From Mycobacterium sp. DL440 (GTDB taxonomy: Bacteria > Actinomycetota > Actinomycetes > Mycobacteriales > Mycobacteriaceae), in the NCBI RefSeq assembly GCF_011745145.1, contig NZ_CP050191.1, positions 2,557,054 to 2,621,053 on the forward strand: 64,000 nt of DNA, read 5' to 3'. A model generated the notes under the pieces. That model made no database searches. It was not told the DNA's origin and was given only the letters and a program-made list of their open reading frames with translations. The position numbers were made by a program, and so were the translations under genes. Of this stretch, positions 17,476 through 26,102 are shown one piece after another. Numbering within the stretch: position 1 is the stretch's first letter; each line of letters starts with the position of its first letter.

Positions 17476-17871
17476 TTACTCGCCGGTATCGGTGGTATCG
17501 GTGTCGAGCACGCCGACGGCGATGCCGTAGGGCAGGAACCGGACCCGACGGCCGGGATCGGTATTGCCGGCATTGGCCCGCAGGGCCTCGAGCTCACTGG
17601 GGTAAACCTGCTCGATATGGGCGCCGCCGGCCTCGTCGACGGAGTAGATGGCCCACACCCCGTCACCTTTCTCGCCGGTGGTCTCCGGCTCCGCTCTGGG
17701 CCGGGAGAACCGGGCGAACTCATCGAGCAATCCGGCCCAACCGGTCGCCTGGCCGGGATTACCGATGAACTTGCCCAACCCGTCGAGGGCATCGCGCAAC
17801 CCTTCGCCGGCCTCACGGGCGACGCGGTCGAAGTCCTCAGGGTCGAATCCGAACGGTCCACTGCCACTCAT
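17476..17871 (-). CDS. Conserved hypothetical mycobacterial protein
   Basis: 131 aa, acidic, no signal peptide or membrane segment. The N-terminal part starts SGSGPFGFDPEDFDRVAREAGEGLRDAL and is likely helical; the C-terminal half holds a small beta-rich domain (WAIYSVDEAGGAHIEQVYP). ATG 17871 has GAGGAGAG upstream and the extended frame is not supported. It is divergent from the NTF2-like gene at 17963 with 91 bp between. Function unknown. Confidence 0.75.
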   Translation of the reverse strand: MSGSGPFGFDPEDFDRVAREAGEGLRDALDGLGKFIGNPGQATGWAGLLDEFARFSRPRAEPETTGEKGDGVWAIYSVDEAGGAHIEQVYPSELEALRANAGNTDPGRRVRFLPYGIAVGVLDTDTTDTGE

Positions 17872-17962
17872 GGCGCTCTCCTCGGTGGTTGTGGGCAATC
17901 TCAAGGTGTCAAAACACCAGTGTGCGCGCACGCGGCGGCGGGTGGGATGGTAAACGAAGCAT

Positions 17963-18763
17963 ATGGCCTTAACACGGGACGACCTGCTAGCCACCGTCGA
18001 ATTGTCACCGCAGGCAGCGGGCGCGCACGACCGTCAAGGATGGGTGGGACTGTTCGCTGCGGGCGGAGAGGTCGAGGACCCGGTGGGCTCCCGGCCGCAC
18101 CGCGGGCCCGCCGAGATATCGCGGTTCTACGACACCTTCATCGCCCCGCGCGACATCACCTTCCACCGCGACGTCGACGTCGTTGCCGGCTCCACGGTGA
18201 TCCGTGATCTCGAGCTTGAGGTCGCCATGAGCCCATCGGTCACCATGCGGATTCCGGCCTATCTGCGCTATACCGTCACCGCCGACCCGGCCGGCCCGCG
18301 GGTTGACCAGCTCCAGGCGTACTGGGAGCTGCCCGCGATGATCGGACAGTTCGCCCGCGCCGGACTCGGTGCTGTGCCGGTCGGGCTACGCCTGACCGGG
18401 GCGTTGCTGCGCAACCAGGGACCCGCGGGCGCGGTGGGCTTCGCCAAGGGAATGGCCGGTGCCGGGCGGGCAGGCCGGCGGCTGGTCTCCGGGCTGCTCG
18501 ACGACCTGTGCGCCGGAGACACGGTGGCGGTGCAACGGCGATTGAACGCCGAAACCGACATCTACTCCGGTGACGACATCCCGCTGAGCACCTCCGGGCT
18601 GGTGGAACGCACCTCGGGTGCCTCCTGGCGCAAACTGATCGGGTCCGGACACAGCCTCGTGGCCGGGCTGGACCGCGACGGGCGCCGGGCCGTACTGATC
18701 GCCGATCTCAGCAGCGGGCCGGTCGCCGTAGTCCGGTTGCGGTACTTCGCTGACGCGGCGTGA
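17963..18763 (+). CDS. NTF2-like / ketosteroid-isomerase-fold protein
   Basis: 266 aa. The N-terminal 130 residues match the NTF2-like (SnoaL) cone fold: a helix with HDRQGWVGLFAAGGEVEDPVG, then RGPAEISRFYDTFI and beta strands. The C-terminal half has a glycine/alanine-rich region (about 145-175) and a second possible small beta domain, so it is longer than single-domain members. The fold binds hydrophobic ligands; catalysis cannot be told. It starts 91 bp from the divergent hypothetical gene. Confidence 0.78.
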   Translation: MALTRDDLLATVELSPQAAGAHDRQGWVGLFAAGGEVEDPVGSRPHRGPAEISRFYDTFIAPRDITFHRDVDVVAGSTVIRDLELEVAMSPSVTMRIPAYLRYTVTADPAGPRVDQLQAYWELPAMIGQFARAGLGAVPVGLRLTGALLRNQGPAGAVGFAKGMAGAGRAGRRLVSGLLDDLCAGDTVAVQRRLNAETDIYSGDDIPLSTSGLVERTSGASWRKLIGSGHSLVAGLDRDGRRAVLIADLSSGPVAVVRLRYFADAA

Positions 18764-18836
18764 ACGACGCGACGTGACGCGCATTACGGCCCGGCTTCAC
18801 CGTCGCCACACACCGTCGTGAGACCGTAGAGGGATC

Positions 18837-19400
18837 ATGGCTGATCACGCTTACATCACCTACGAGGAATTCGGGCGCCGGTTCTTCGAGGTGGCGGTAT
18901 CCGAGGACCGGGTCGGCGACGCCATCGGCTCGATCGCCGGCGACGCGTTCGAGATGGGTCCGATCGCCCAGGGGCCGGGCAAGATCGCCAAGGTCACCGC
19001 ACGGGTCAAGATCCAAAAGCCCCGGGTGAGCCGCATTGTGGGCGAAACCATCACGTTCTCCATCCGCATTCCGCTGGAGATCGACATGGTGATCGACCTA
19101 CGCATCGACCGGCCCAAGTTCATGGTGTTCGGTGAGATCGCCCTGCGGGCTTCGGCGTTGGCCGCCGAGCCGCTCCTGCTGATCCTCGACGTGAAGAAGC
19201 CGCGGCCGTCCGACATCTCGATCCACGTCACCTCCACGTCGCTGCGCGCCGAGCTACTGCGCGTACTGGCGGGCGTCGACGCGGAGATCAAACGGTTCAT
19301 CGCCGCGCACGTGGCCGGTGAGATCGACAGCCCGGCGTCGGAGCAGGCCAAGGTGATCGACGTCGCCAAGGAGCTCGACTCCGCATGGGGCGGGGTCTAG
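18837..19400 (+). CDS. Conserved hypothetical protein, possible Rv1780 orthologue
   Basis: 187 aa, no signal peptide. The N-terminus (YEEFGRRFFEVAVSEDRV) and alternating hydrophobic strands (TFSIRIPLEIDMVIDLRID) suggest a mixed alpha/beta domain related to lipid-binding or SRPBCC-like folds. Same length as M. tuberculosis Rv1780, which sits next to malQ, so orthology is possible but unverified. Its stop overlaps the 3' end of the convergent GDSL hydrolase by 4 bp. Confidence 0.75.
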   Translation: MADHAYITYEEFGRRFFEVAVSEDRVGDAIGSIAGDAFEMGPIAQGPGKIAKVTARVKIQKPRVSRIVGETITFSIRIPLEIDMVIDLRIDRPKFMVFGEIALRASALAAEPLLLILDVKKPRPSDISIHVTSTSLRAELLRVLAGVDAEIKRFIAAHVAGEIDSPASEQAKVIDVAKELDSAWGGV

Positions 19401-20167
19401 GCGCTCAGATACATCAGGGCCGGCCGCCGGGCTGAGCGGCCCGCGCCTCCGGACTGGCCGCGAAGATGACGCCACAGCCACGGCATGAGCATGTTCTGCG
19501 TCCACAGCAGTTGTGAATAGGCCCGGGACCGAAACGACTGGATCTGGTCCGGGCCGGTGGCCAGGGCCCAATCATGGTTGCTGTCAGGCAATCCGAGCGC
19601 TTCGGCCGCCGCGGCCGCGAACAGGCCGTGTCCCTTCGCCGACCCGTGGACCCGGTCCTGGCTCCAGGTTTCCGGTTCGCGCATCGAGGGGGCCGAGTAC
19701 AGATCGACGAGGTGAAACCCGTACTGATCGGCGGCGTCGTTGATCGTGTCGTTGATCCGGACCACCCGCTTCCCGAGCAGTCGGCCCACCGGCAGGATCT
19801 GGGTGATATCAGGGAACGTCGTGGTGACGACGGTGGCGCCGGTTGCGGCGAGCGTGCGGTAGACGGTGTCGAGGTCGCCCAACGCGCGGGTGAACGAGCG
19901 CCCGGGCCGGGTCACGTCGTTCATGCCGATGCAGACGGTGACCAGGTCGGGTCGCATCGACAACGCGGTGGGGAGTTGGGTGTTCAGCACGTCGCCGATG
20001 CGGTGACCGCGAACGGCGAGATTGGCGTAACCCAACCCCGGATGGAGCCCGTCGAGGCGGACCGCGAGACGGTCGGCGAAGCCCATCAGGCCGACGCTGT
20101 CGTCGCCATCCCACAGCCCTTCGGTCTGGCTGTCACCGAGGGCGACATATCGGGTAAAACGTCGCAC
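19397..20167 (-). CDS. SGNH/GDSL-type hydrolase
   Basis: 256 aa esterase/lipase-like enzyme of the SGNH fold. Block I is YVALGDSQTEG with the catalytic serine, block III is GMNDV with the oxyanion asparagine, and block V has D and H in DRVHGSAKGH. No signal peptide is visible, so it is probably cytoplasmic. The start is GTG 20167, with TAGAGT seven bases upstream (leaderless). Related to the Rv0518-type mycobacterial lipases; the substrate is unknown. Confidence 0.9.
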   Translation of the reverse strand: MRRFTRYVALGDSQTEGLWDGDDSVGLMGFADRLAVRLDGLHPGLGYANLAVRGHRIGDVLNTQLPTALSMRPDLVTVCIGMNDVTRPGRSFTRALGDLDTVYRTLAATGATVVTTTFPDITQILPVGRLLGKRVVRINDTINDAADQYGFHLVDLYSAPSMREPETWSQDRVHGSAKGHGLFAAAAAEALGLPDSNHDWALATGPDQIQSFRSRAYSQLLWTQNMLMPWLWRHLRGQSGGAGRSARRPALMYLSA

Positions 20168-20174
20168 GCTGGCG

Positions 20175-20180
20175 ACTCTA
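20175..20180 (-). promoter_or_regulatory. -10 hexamer TAGAGT, leaderless start of the GDSL hydrolase
   Basis: TAGAGT on the minus strand is followed by seven bases and then GTG 20167, with no ribosome binding site. Confidence 0.45.
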
Positions 20181-20214
20181 GCGCCGACCGGCCCGGCCGC
20201 TTCGCGCGGACACC

Positions 20215-20247
20215 AAGGAGGGGCGCCCGAAAAGGGCGCCCCTCCTT
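20215..20247. terminator. Perfect 14-bp stem-loop terminator
   Basis: Arms AAGGAGGGGCGCCC and GGGCGCCCCTCCTT pair fully around the loop GAAAA. It is just downstream of the small secreted protein gene (stop 20269), so it probably ends that transcript. A T-tract is weak, as is usual in mycobacteria. Confidence 0.7.
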
Positions 20248-20268
20248 GATGTTCCGAGATGTTTGGGC

Positions 20269-20568
20269 TTACTTCACATCTACGTAAACTGTCTTGTTGA
20301 GCACGGTCGTCTGCAAATCGCCGCCCGGGCTACTGGAATCCGTCCGGCTGTAGGTCTGTCCCGGTCGCACGGCAATCACGGAGGCCTTGTCCAACGGGGT
20401 GGAGCCGACGTGGTTGACGATCACCTTGTAGCCCTGAGCCTGCAATTGACTGATGGTCTGCTGGGCGTTGCCCGGGCCGGTCGGTGCCGCCTGGGCCGGT
20501 GCCGCCAGGCCGATCACCGCTGCGGCAGCCGCGCCGGCAAGTGCCGTGGCAAGTCCGATCCTCATCAT
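20269..20568 (-). CDS. Small secreted protein
   Basis: 99 aa with a signal peptide (MMRIGLATALAGAAAAAVIG, cleavage near AQAAP). The mature 70 residues contain TISQLQAQGYKVIVNHVGS, a helix-turn-strand like the start of a PASTA-like or similar periplasmic mini-domain. Such short exported proteins are widespread in mycobacteria without known function. AAGAAGG lies upstream of the start. The gene is isolated between a terminator and a 197-bp divergent gap to the NUDIX gene. Confidence 0.78.
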   Translation of the reverse strand: MMRIGLATALAGAAAAAVIGLAAPAQAAPTGPGNAQQTISQLQAQGYKVIVNHVGSTPLDKASVIAVRPGQTYSRTDSSSPGGDLQTTVLNKTVYVDVK

Positions 20569-20752
20569 CTTTGGTGCCTTCTTTCGCTCTTCTGTTGTTT
20601 CGCGTGGTACCGACGACGGCTACCCGCCCAAGCGCCGTCGTGATCTCCGTTTAGGTGTTACTCAATAGTTAACCGGCAGTTCACAATCTAAATTCCGGCT
20701 GACCGAAAATATTGACGAGTCGTGCGTCACATCTGGGAACGCGGCATCCGCG

Positions 20753-20758
20753 TAGCGT
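20753..20758 (+). promoter_or_regulatory. -10 hexamer TAGCGT, leaderless start of the NUDIX gene
   Basis: TAGCGT is followed by seven bases and GTG 20766. This supports GTG 20766 over the longer frame beginning at 20712. Confidence 0.5.
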
Positions 20759-20765
20759 GCACGGA

Positions 20766-21263
20766 GTGGCCAAGCTGAGCGCAGGTGTCCTGCTGTACCG
20801 TCTCGCCGGGGCGGAGGTCGAAGTGTTGATCGCCCACCCGGGCGGGCCGTTCTGGGCCCGCAAGGATGCCGCGGCGTGGTCGGTGCCCAAGGGGGAGTAC
20901 GTCGACGGCGAGGACCCATGGTTGGCGGCGCAACGCGAGTTCACCGAGGAACTCGGCTCGCCCCCGCCTGCGGGCCCGCGCATCGACCTAACCCCGGTGC
21001 GGCAGGCGGGAGGCAAGGTGGTCACCGCGTTCGCGGTGCGCGGGGACTTCGATCCCGCCACAGCCGTGAGCAACACGTTCAGCGTCGAGCTGCCTAAAGG
21101 GTCGGGGCGGCTCGTCGAGTTCCCCGAAATCGACCGCGTCGCATGGGTTTCGGTGGCGGTAGCCCGTATCAAGCTGCTCAGCGGACAGCGTCCCCTGTTG
21201 GACCAGCTGATGGCCGCACCCGAGCTGGCCGGCTACGGCGAAGGCACCCCGGAGGGCGGGTAG
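20766..21263 (+). CDS. NUDIX hydrolase
   Basis: 165 aa. Complete NUDIX box from GEYVDGE through REFTEELG (G-x5-E-x7-REFTEELG), which binds metal and hydrolyses nucleoside diphosphate-linked compounds. The beginning VAKLSAGVLLYRL and the segment GGPFWARKDAAAWSVPKG are typical of the AP4A-hydrolase-like small NUDIX proteins of actinobacteria. GTG 20766 is selected because the strand before the box begins there and a -10 hexamer precedes it. Converges on the reductase gene. Confidence 0.92.
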   Translation: MAKLSAGVLLYRLAGAEVEVLIAHPGGPFWARKDAAAWSVPKGEYVDGEDPWLAAQREFTEELGSPPPAGPRIDLTPVRQAGGKVVTAFAVRGDFDPATAVSNTFSVELPKGSGRLVEFPEIDRVAWVSVAVARIKLLSGQRPLLDQLMAAPELAGYGEGTPEGG

Positions 21264-21267
21264 CGAC

Positions 21268-22386
21268 TCAGAGCTCGAGCGTCAGCCGGTGCCCGGCCTC
21301 GGCCCGCGACACGCAGGTCAGCAGATACCCGGCGTCGCGCTCCGGGTCCGTCAACAACGTATCGCGGTGTTGCACAGTCCCGTCGGTGCCCGGAACGGTC
21401 CGAATTCGGCAGGTGCCACAGAAACCCTGCTGACATGAGTACGGGGCATCCACCCCGGCCCGGCCCAGCGCCGCAAGCAGGGTCTCGTCGGCTCCCACCG
21501 TCACCGTGGCCCCGGTAGAGGCGACGGTCACCGAGAACTCTGCGCCGTCGACAACCGGTGGCGCCGCGAACCTTTCGAAATGCAACTCCACGTCGTCACG
21601 GCCGGCGAGCGTGGTCCGGATTCCCGTCAGCATCGGGGCCGGACCGCAGGCGTACACGGTGGTGCCGTCGGGGCAGTCGCCGAGAAGGTCGTCGGCTCCG
21701 GGCAGTCCGTCGACGTCGTCGGTGCGGATCTCGATGCGGCCGCCGAACCGGGCGAGCTCGTCCAGGAACGGGAGGCTGTCGCGACTGCGTCCGGCGTACA
21801 CCATCGACCAGTCGACACCCAATCGCGCCGCCAACCCGAGCATCGGCAGGATCGGGGTGATGCCGATGCCGCCCGCGATGAAGCGGAAACGCTGGGCGGG
21901 CGACCCGTAGCCGGGCACCGTCAAGGCGAACGCATTGCGCGGGCCGTGAGTGCTCACCCGGCCGCCGACCTGGAGGCTGTCGTGTACCTCGACGGAACCG
22001 CCGCCGCCATCGGGTATGCGCCGCACCGCAATTCGGTAGCTGTGGCGGACTGTGGGATCACCGCACAGTGAGTACTGCCGGACCCGTCCGCTGGCCAGAT
22101 GTAGGTCGATGTGCGCGCCCGGGTACCACTGTGGCAGCGGGCCGCCGTCAGCCGCGGCCAGGGTCAGCGCGATGACATCCTGGTCATGGGCAACCACTTC
22201 CCGCCCGGTCACGGTCAACGTGATCGTGCGGTCCAGTTCAGGTGGCGGCGAGGGCCGCCGCAGCAAGCGGCTCACCCCCCACATGGTGGCGATGGATACC
22301 TCGGCCAAACCGAGCATGGGATCGTGCCGGAACCGCCCCGACGCGCTCGGTGGCAACTGACGGTAGCGGGACAGCAGAGGCGACAT
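21268..22386 (-). CDS. 2Fe-2S flavin reductase (phthalate-dioxygenase-reductase type)
   Basis: 372 aa electron-transfer reductase. Flavin domain with RQYSLCGDP (about residue 98), the pattern seen in FMN-binding phthalate dioxygenase reductases, then an NAD domain with GGIGITPILPM, then a C-terminal plant-type ferredoxin with C-x4-C-x2-C in YSCQQGFCGTCRIR and a fourth Cys in LLTCVS. Passes electrons from NAD(P)H to a partner oxygenase. ATG 22386 is used; GTG 22401 overlaps the stop of the upstream PF10118 gene and would add five residues. The longer frame to 22884 is a shadow. Pairing with the PF10118 gene suggests it is the electron donor. Confidence 0.9.
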   Translation of the reverse strand: MSPLLSRYRQLPPSASGRFRHDPMLGLAEVSIATMWGVSRLLRRPSPPPELDRTITLTVTGREVVAHDQDVIALTLAAADGGPLPQWYPGAHIDLHLASGRVRQYSLCGDPTVRHSYRIAVRRIPDGGGGSVEVHDSLQVGGRVSTHGPRNAFALTVPGYGSPAQRFRFIAGGIGITPILPMLGLAARLGVDWSMVYAGRSRDSLPFLDELARFGGRIEIRTDDVDGLPGADDLLGDCPDGTTVYACGPAPMLTGIRTTLAGRDDVELHFERFAAPPVVDGAEFSVTVASTGATVTVGADETLLAALGRAGVDAPYSCQQGFCGTCRIRTVPGTDGTVQHRDTLLTDPERDAGYLLTCVSRAEAGHRLTLEL

Positions 22387-22397
22387 CACCGCCGCCC

Positions 22398-23297
22398 TCA
22401 CAGGTGGGCGGCCCGCGCCGCGGGGGAGCTGGCCAGATAGGCCACTGCCTGGGCGGTCGAGCCCATCTCCTCCGGTGAGAACCCGGGCCGGCAGTAGGCC
22501 AGGGTGTTGGTGCCGAACATGCGGGAGAACTTCGGCAGCAGCCCCAGCTTGGAATCGCGTATCCGCAGCCGGTTCATCTGCCACCAGCCGATGTTGAGGT
22601 TTGGATCGCTCTTGACCATGGCCCAAGCGCCGCGCTGGAAGAACATGTAGACGGCGGACGCCGCGATCGACATCGCGCGTACCCGGCTGAAGTAGCTGTC
22701 CTGGAAGTACACCGCCACATCGTGGGCGACGCTGCGGTGCTCGACCTCCTCGCTGCCGTGCCAGCGGAACAGGTCCGTCATCGTCGGGTCGGCGTCGAAG
22801 TCCTCCCACGTGCAGTTCAGCACGAAGTCGCCCAGCACCGCCGTGTAGTGCTCGATGGCCGCGATCAGCCACAGCCGATCGCACAGGTTGGACAGCCGGC
22901 GGCGCGGGTCGGTGGAAGTCGTCGGCCCCAGCATCTTGGTGAAGACGTGCTCGACCATGGCCATCAGCGGCTGGTAGTCCACGCCGTGGGCGGTCAGGAA
23001 CTGATCGAGAACCTGGTCGTGGGTCTCGGCGTGGGTGGCTTCCTGGCCGATGAAGCCGCGCATGTCATCGGCGAGTTTGGGATCGCGGACATAGGGCAGT
23101 GCTTCATTGAACGTCGCGACGAACCAGTGCTCGGCCATCGGCAGCACCACGTTGAACAGGTTCACCATCGACGAGGCCACGGGATGGCCCGGGATCCAGT
23201 GCAACGGGATGTCGTCGAGATCGAAGTGCACCTTGCGGGCCTGGATCTGTACCGGGCCTGGATCGATCTCGTTGTCGAACCGCAACGGACGCAACAT
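22398..23297 (-). CDS. PF10118-type metal-dependent hydrolase, likely diiron protein
   Basis: 299 aa. Two E/H clusters spaced in helices, EATHAETHD (about residue 85-93) and EEVEHRSVAHD (about 182-192), with a further E in AIEHY, look like a ferritin-like diiron site. The family (PF10118) is annotated metal-dependent hydrolase, but the arrangement is like membrane or soluble diiron oxygenases. It overlaps or abuts the reductase gene downstream, so oxygenase activity on a lipid-like substrate is plausible. GAGGCTC lies upstream of ATG 23297. Reaction not known. Confidence 0.85.
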   Translation of the reverse strand: MLRPLRFDNEIDPGPVQIQARKVHFDLDDIPLHWIPGHPVASSMVNLFNVVLPMAEHWFVATFNEALPYVRDPKLADDMRGFIGQEATHAETHDQVLDQFLTAHGVDYQPLMAMVEHVFTKMLGPTTSTDPRRRLSNLCDRLWLIAAIEHYTAVLGDFVLNCTWEDFDADPTMTDLFRWHGSEEVEHRSVAHDVAVYFQDSYFSRVRAMSIAASAVYMFFQRGAWAMVKSDPNLNIGWWQMNRLRIRDSKLGLLPKFSRMFGTNTLAYCRPGFSPEEMGSTAQAVAYLASSPAARAAHL

Positions 23298-23372
23298 TGA
23301 GAGCCTCCCTGTGATGAGTGGACTCTCAGCAGTGTACGGATTTAGGTGGGAACGGCGGTACCGGGTGTGGGA

Positions 23373-23783
23373 TCAGGCCGGGGGCGGAGTGCCCGCCCCA
23401 GGAGCGCCGGCGATCGGGACCACCGGTGTCGGCGTCACCGTGGTCACGCCATTGCTGCCGACTCTCGGGCCGCCGGGCACGGCCGAATCGGCGGACTGGT
23501 CGGCGGCGGCCTCGCTGCAGTCCAGCATCAAGATCATCTTGCCGCCGGAGTTGACCTTCTGGGAATCGACCAGGCACTCGGCCTGCGGCAGGGCACTGCC
23601 GAAGGAGCCGCCGAAGGTGGCCTTGACACCCTGGCTCTTCAGGATCGCCAGCGCCTTCATGTACGGCTCGCCGACGACGTTGACCGAGGACGAGCTCGGC
23701 TGTGAGGTGGCGGTGCCCGCGGCCATCAGGGCGATCGAACCGGCGGCAAGCAGACCGCCGCCGAGCGCAACAAGCTTCTTCAC
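23373..23783 (-). CDS. Small secreted protein with PASTA-like segment
   Basis: 136 aa, GTG start 23783 with GGAG upstream. Signal peptide (VKKLVALGGGLLAAGSIALM, then A-rich, cleavage near ATSQP). The mature domain has VVGEPYMKALAILKSQGVKATFGG, similar to PASTA-like or small periplasmic domains, with two cysteines (AECLVDS and LDCSEA) that can form a disulfide. The tail is Pro/Ala/Val-rich. Resembles other mycobacterial exported proteins of unknown function and shares the helix-strand pattern with the 99 aa protein at 20269. Confidence 0.8.
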   Translation of the reverse strand: MKKLVALGGGLLAAGSIALMAAGTATSQPSSSSVNVVGEPYMKALAILKSQGVKATFGGSFGSALPQAECLVDSQKVNSGGKMILMLDCSEAAADQSADSAVPGGPRVGSNGVTTVTPTPVVPIAGAPGAGTPPPA

Positions 23784-23862
23784 GTGAACTCCGTCAGTCG
23801 GGTGCGTTTGCGAACATATCTCAGCGGTGACGAATGTGAAACCGGAGCGGAAGCCCGGAGTG

Positions 23863-26016
23863 TTACATCCCGGCCCGGTCCGGTTGCCCGGTGATCCCCG
23901 CCATCACCTGGCTCAACGCGGCTGCCCGCGGATCGATGAACACGTCTTCGAGCAGTAGTCGTCGGCCGTCCGGACCGGCCAGCGGGATCCGCCAGTTCGG
24001 GTATTCGTCGGTGGTTCCGGGCTGATTCTGGGTCCGCAACTCGCCGACTGCGTCAGCAAGCGACAGTGCCAGCAGCTTCGACGGGGTTCGGGCCAGATAC
24101 CGGTAGAGCGCCGTCACGATCTGATCGGTGTCTGGATCGGGTCCGAGCAGACCGACCCGGCGCAGTTCGTCGAGCCAGGCCGCCTGCGCGGCGCGGTCCG
24201 CGGCCAACTCTTGATCGGCGGGCCTGGTGAGCAGGCCGAGTTCCTCCCGCAATCGCACGTGCTCGCCCGCCAGATAGCCGGGCGTCGGCGGCAGGTCATG
24301 CGTGGTCACCGAGGACAGGCAGTACTCGCGCCAGCGTTCGGCGGGTAGGGGCTTTCCGGACTCGTCCGACTCGAACCACAGGATCGAGGTGCCGAACAGG
24401 CCGCGCTCGCGCAGGTAATCACGCACCCACGGTTCCACCGTGCCCAGATCCTCGCCGACCACGAGCGCACCGGCCCGGTGCGCCTCGAGCGCGATGATGC
24501 CGATCATCGCGTCGTGGTCGTAGCGCACATAGGTGCCTTCGGTCGGTGCGGCGCCCTTCGGGATCCACCACAGCCGGAACATGCCGATGATGTGGTCGAT
24601 GCGCACCCCGCCGGCATGCCGGAGCGCCATCTCGACCAACGCCCGGAACGGCTCGTACGCCTGCTCGGCGAGCCGGTCCGGCCGCCACGGGGGCTGTGAC
24701 CAATCCTGGCCGAGTTGGTTGAACTCGTCGGGTGGGGCGCCGGCGGTGACTCCAAGGGCCAGCACATCCTGCAGGGCCCACGCGTCGGCACCGTCGGGAT
24801 CGACGCCGACCGCGAGGTCACTCATGACGCCCAACGCCATCCCGGCTTGAACCGCCGCGGCCTGAGCCGCGCTGAGTTGGTCGTCGAGAACCCACTGCAG
24901 CCAGCGATGGAAATCGACGGCGACCGGATGGGCCGCGGCGAACGCGGCGACGTCAGGGTTCGCTGGATGTTGCAGTGCGTGCGGCCAGGCATGCCAGTCG
25001 GCGCCGTACTGTTCGGCCAGCGCGCACCAGGTGGCGAACTCTTCCAGGCTTCGGCCGCGCCGGGCCCGGTAGGCGGCGTACGCCAGTTCCCGGCCTGCCG
25101 AGCGTTCAACCCGGTACACGTGCTCCAGGGCGGTGCGTTTGGCCTGCCAGGCCGCGTCGCGGTCGATGGTCGGGGAGCGGTCGGCGCGTTTGTTGACCGT
25201 GCTGCGCAGGCCCCGGAGCCGGCCGCGGTTGCGGACCGCAGCGAATTCGGCGATGGACTCCACGCGCAAGTAGAGCGGATTACCGAAGCGTCGGGAGGTG
25301 GGCAGATAGGGCGAGGGCTCCATCGGCGCTGTGGGGGCGGCCGCGTGCAGCGGGTTGACGAGAATGAACCCGGCGCCGTGCGCGGCGGCCGACCATACGG
25401 CCAGATCGGTGAGGTCCGTGAGATCGCCTGTGCCCCAGGAGTGTTGCGAGCGGACGCTGTAAAGCTGGACGGCCAGACCCCAGGCTCGGCGGCGGCCCAG
25501 TCGGGTGGGCGGTCCCACGGTGGCCGGGGAGACCACCACGGCCGTCTCGGTATGGAATTCTCCGTCGCTCAACCGCAGCCGGTGATAGCCGAGCGGCAGG
25601 TCCGCCGGCAGTTCGAAACTGGCCTCACCGATCAACCGGTCGCCGAGATCGTATGGGGGCCGGTTGTTCTCGAGTTGCCGTAAGCTGCCGCGTTCGGTGC
25701 CGTCCTCGAGCAACAGCGTGAGGTCTACCGGATCACCATGTGTGACGTGAACCCAAAAACTCGACGGCACTCCTGCCCGGCCCAGCACGATCGGCGGCAG
25801 GCGATGCTGCCAGTGCTGCCGGTCGTGCGCCGCCAAGGCGTCCGCGCGCTCCCGTTCGGTGCCGGCCTTCACTCCCAGCGCGTCCAGCACGGCGACCAGG
25901 GTGGACTCCGTGACTGCGGTACGGCGGCCGGTCCAGTCGTCGAACTCCGCGGCGACGCCGTAGCGGCGGGCCAACTCCAGCAGGGTCGACGACGGGGCCG
26001 ATGACGAAGAGGTCAT
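23863..26016 (-). CDS. malQ: 4-alpha-glucanotransferase (amylomaltase)
   Basis: 717 aa GH77 enzyme that transfers alpha-1,4-glucan segments between maltooligosaccharides, in glycogen and maltose metabolism. The nucleophile aspartate is in RIDHIIGMFRLWW, the acid/base glutamate in VVGEDLGTVEPWV and the third carboxylate in TTHDLPPTPGY. Length agrees with M. tuberculosis MalQ (Rv1781c, about 724 aa). The 90-residue N-terminal extension is typical of actinobacterial MalQ. In M. tuberculosis the next locus is ESX-5; here it is a TetR-SDR operon. Confidence 0.95.
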   Translation of the reverse strand: MTSSSSAPSSTLLELARRYGVAAEFDDWTGRRTAVTESTLVAVLDALGVKAGTERERADALAAHDRQHWQHRLPPIVLGRAGVPSSFWVHVTHGDPVDLTLLLEDGTERGSLRQLENNRPPYDLGDRLIGEASFELPADLPLGYHRLRLSDGEFHTETAVVVSPATVGPPTRLGRRRAWGLAVQLYSVRSQHSWGTGDLTDLTDLAVWSAAAHGAGFILVNPLHAAAPTAPMEPSPYLPTSRRFGNPLYLRVESIAEFAAVRNRGRLRGLRSTVNKRADRSPTIDRDAAWQAKRTALEHVYRVERSAGRELAYAAYRARRGRSLEEFATWCALAEQYGADWHAWPHALQHPANPDVAAFAAAHPVAVDFHRWLQWVLDDQLSAAQAAAVQAGMALGVMSDLAVGVDPDGADAWALQDVLALGVTAGAPPDEFNQLGQDWSQPPWRPDRLAEQAYEPFRALVEMALRHAGGVRIDHIIGMFRLWWIPKGAAPTEGTYVRYDHDAMIGIIALEAHRAGALVVGEDLGTVEPWVRDYLRERGLFGTSILWFESDESGKPLPAERWREYCLSSVTTHDLPPTPGYLAGEHVRLREELGLLTRPADQELAADRAAQAAWLDELRRVGLLGPDPDTDQIVTALYRYLARTPSKLLALSLADAVGELRTQNQPGTTDEYPNWRIPLAGPDGRRLLLEDVFIDPRAAALSQVMAGITGQPDRAGM

Positions 26017-26069
26017 GGTGACAATCTTGGTGCCCAGAACGCGATCGTGCTGCCCGCGAGCACTGTTAG

Positions 26070-26097
26070 CCTGTCTGTAACGATCCTTACAGACAGG
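26070..26097. promoter_or_regulatory. Perfect 11+6+11 inverted repeat, TetR operator
   Basis: CCTGTCTGTAA and TTACAGACAGG flank a six-base spacer, ending five bases before the TetR start codon. Position and symmetry fit autoregulation by the adjacent TetR protein, and it could also affect malQ, which starts 53 bp away on the other strand. Confidence 0.75.
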
Positions 26098-26102
26098 TTG
26101 AC

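Noticed and set aside
21268..22884. 538 aa version of the reductase with a long N-terminal extension
   Set aside because: The extra 166 residues lie over the PF10118 gene in another frame and show no family similarity; ATG 22386 gives the complete flavin domain.
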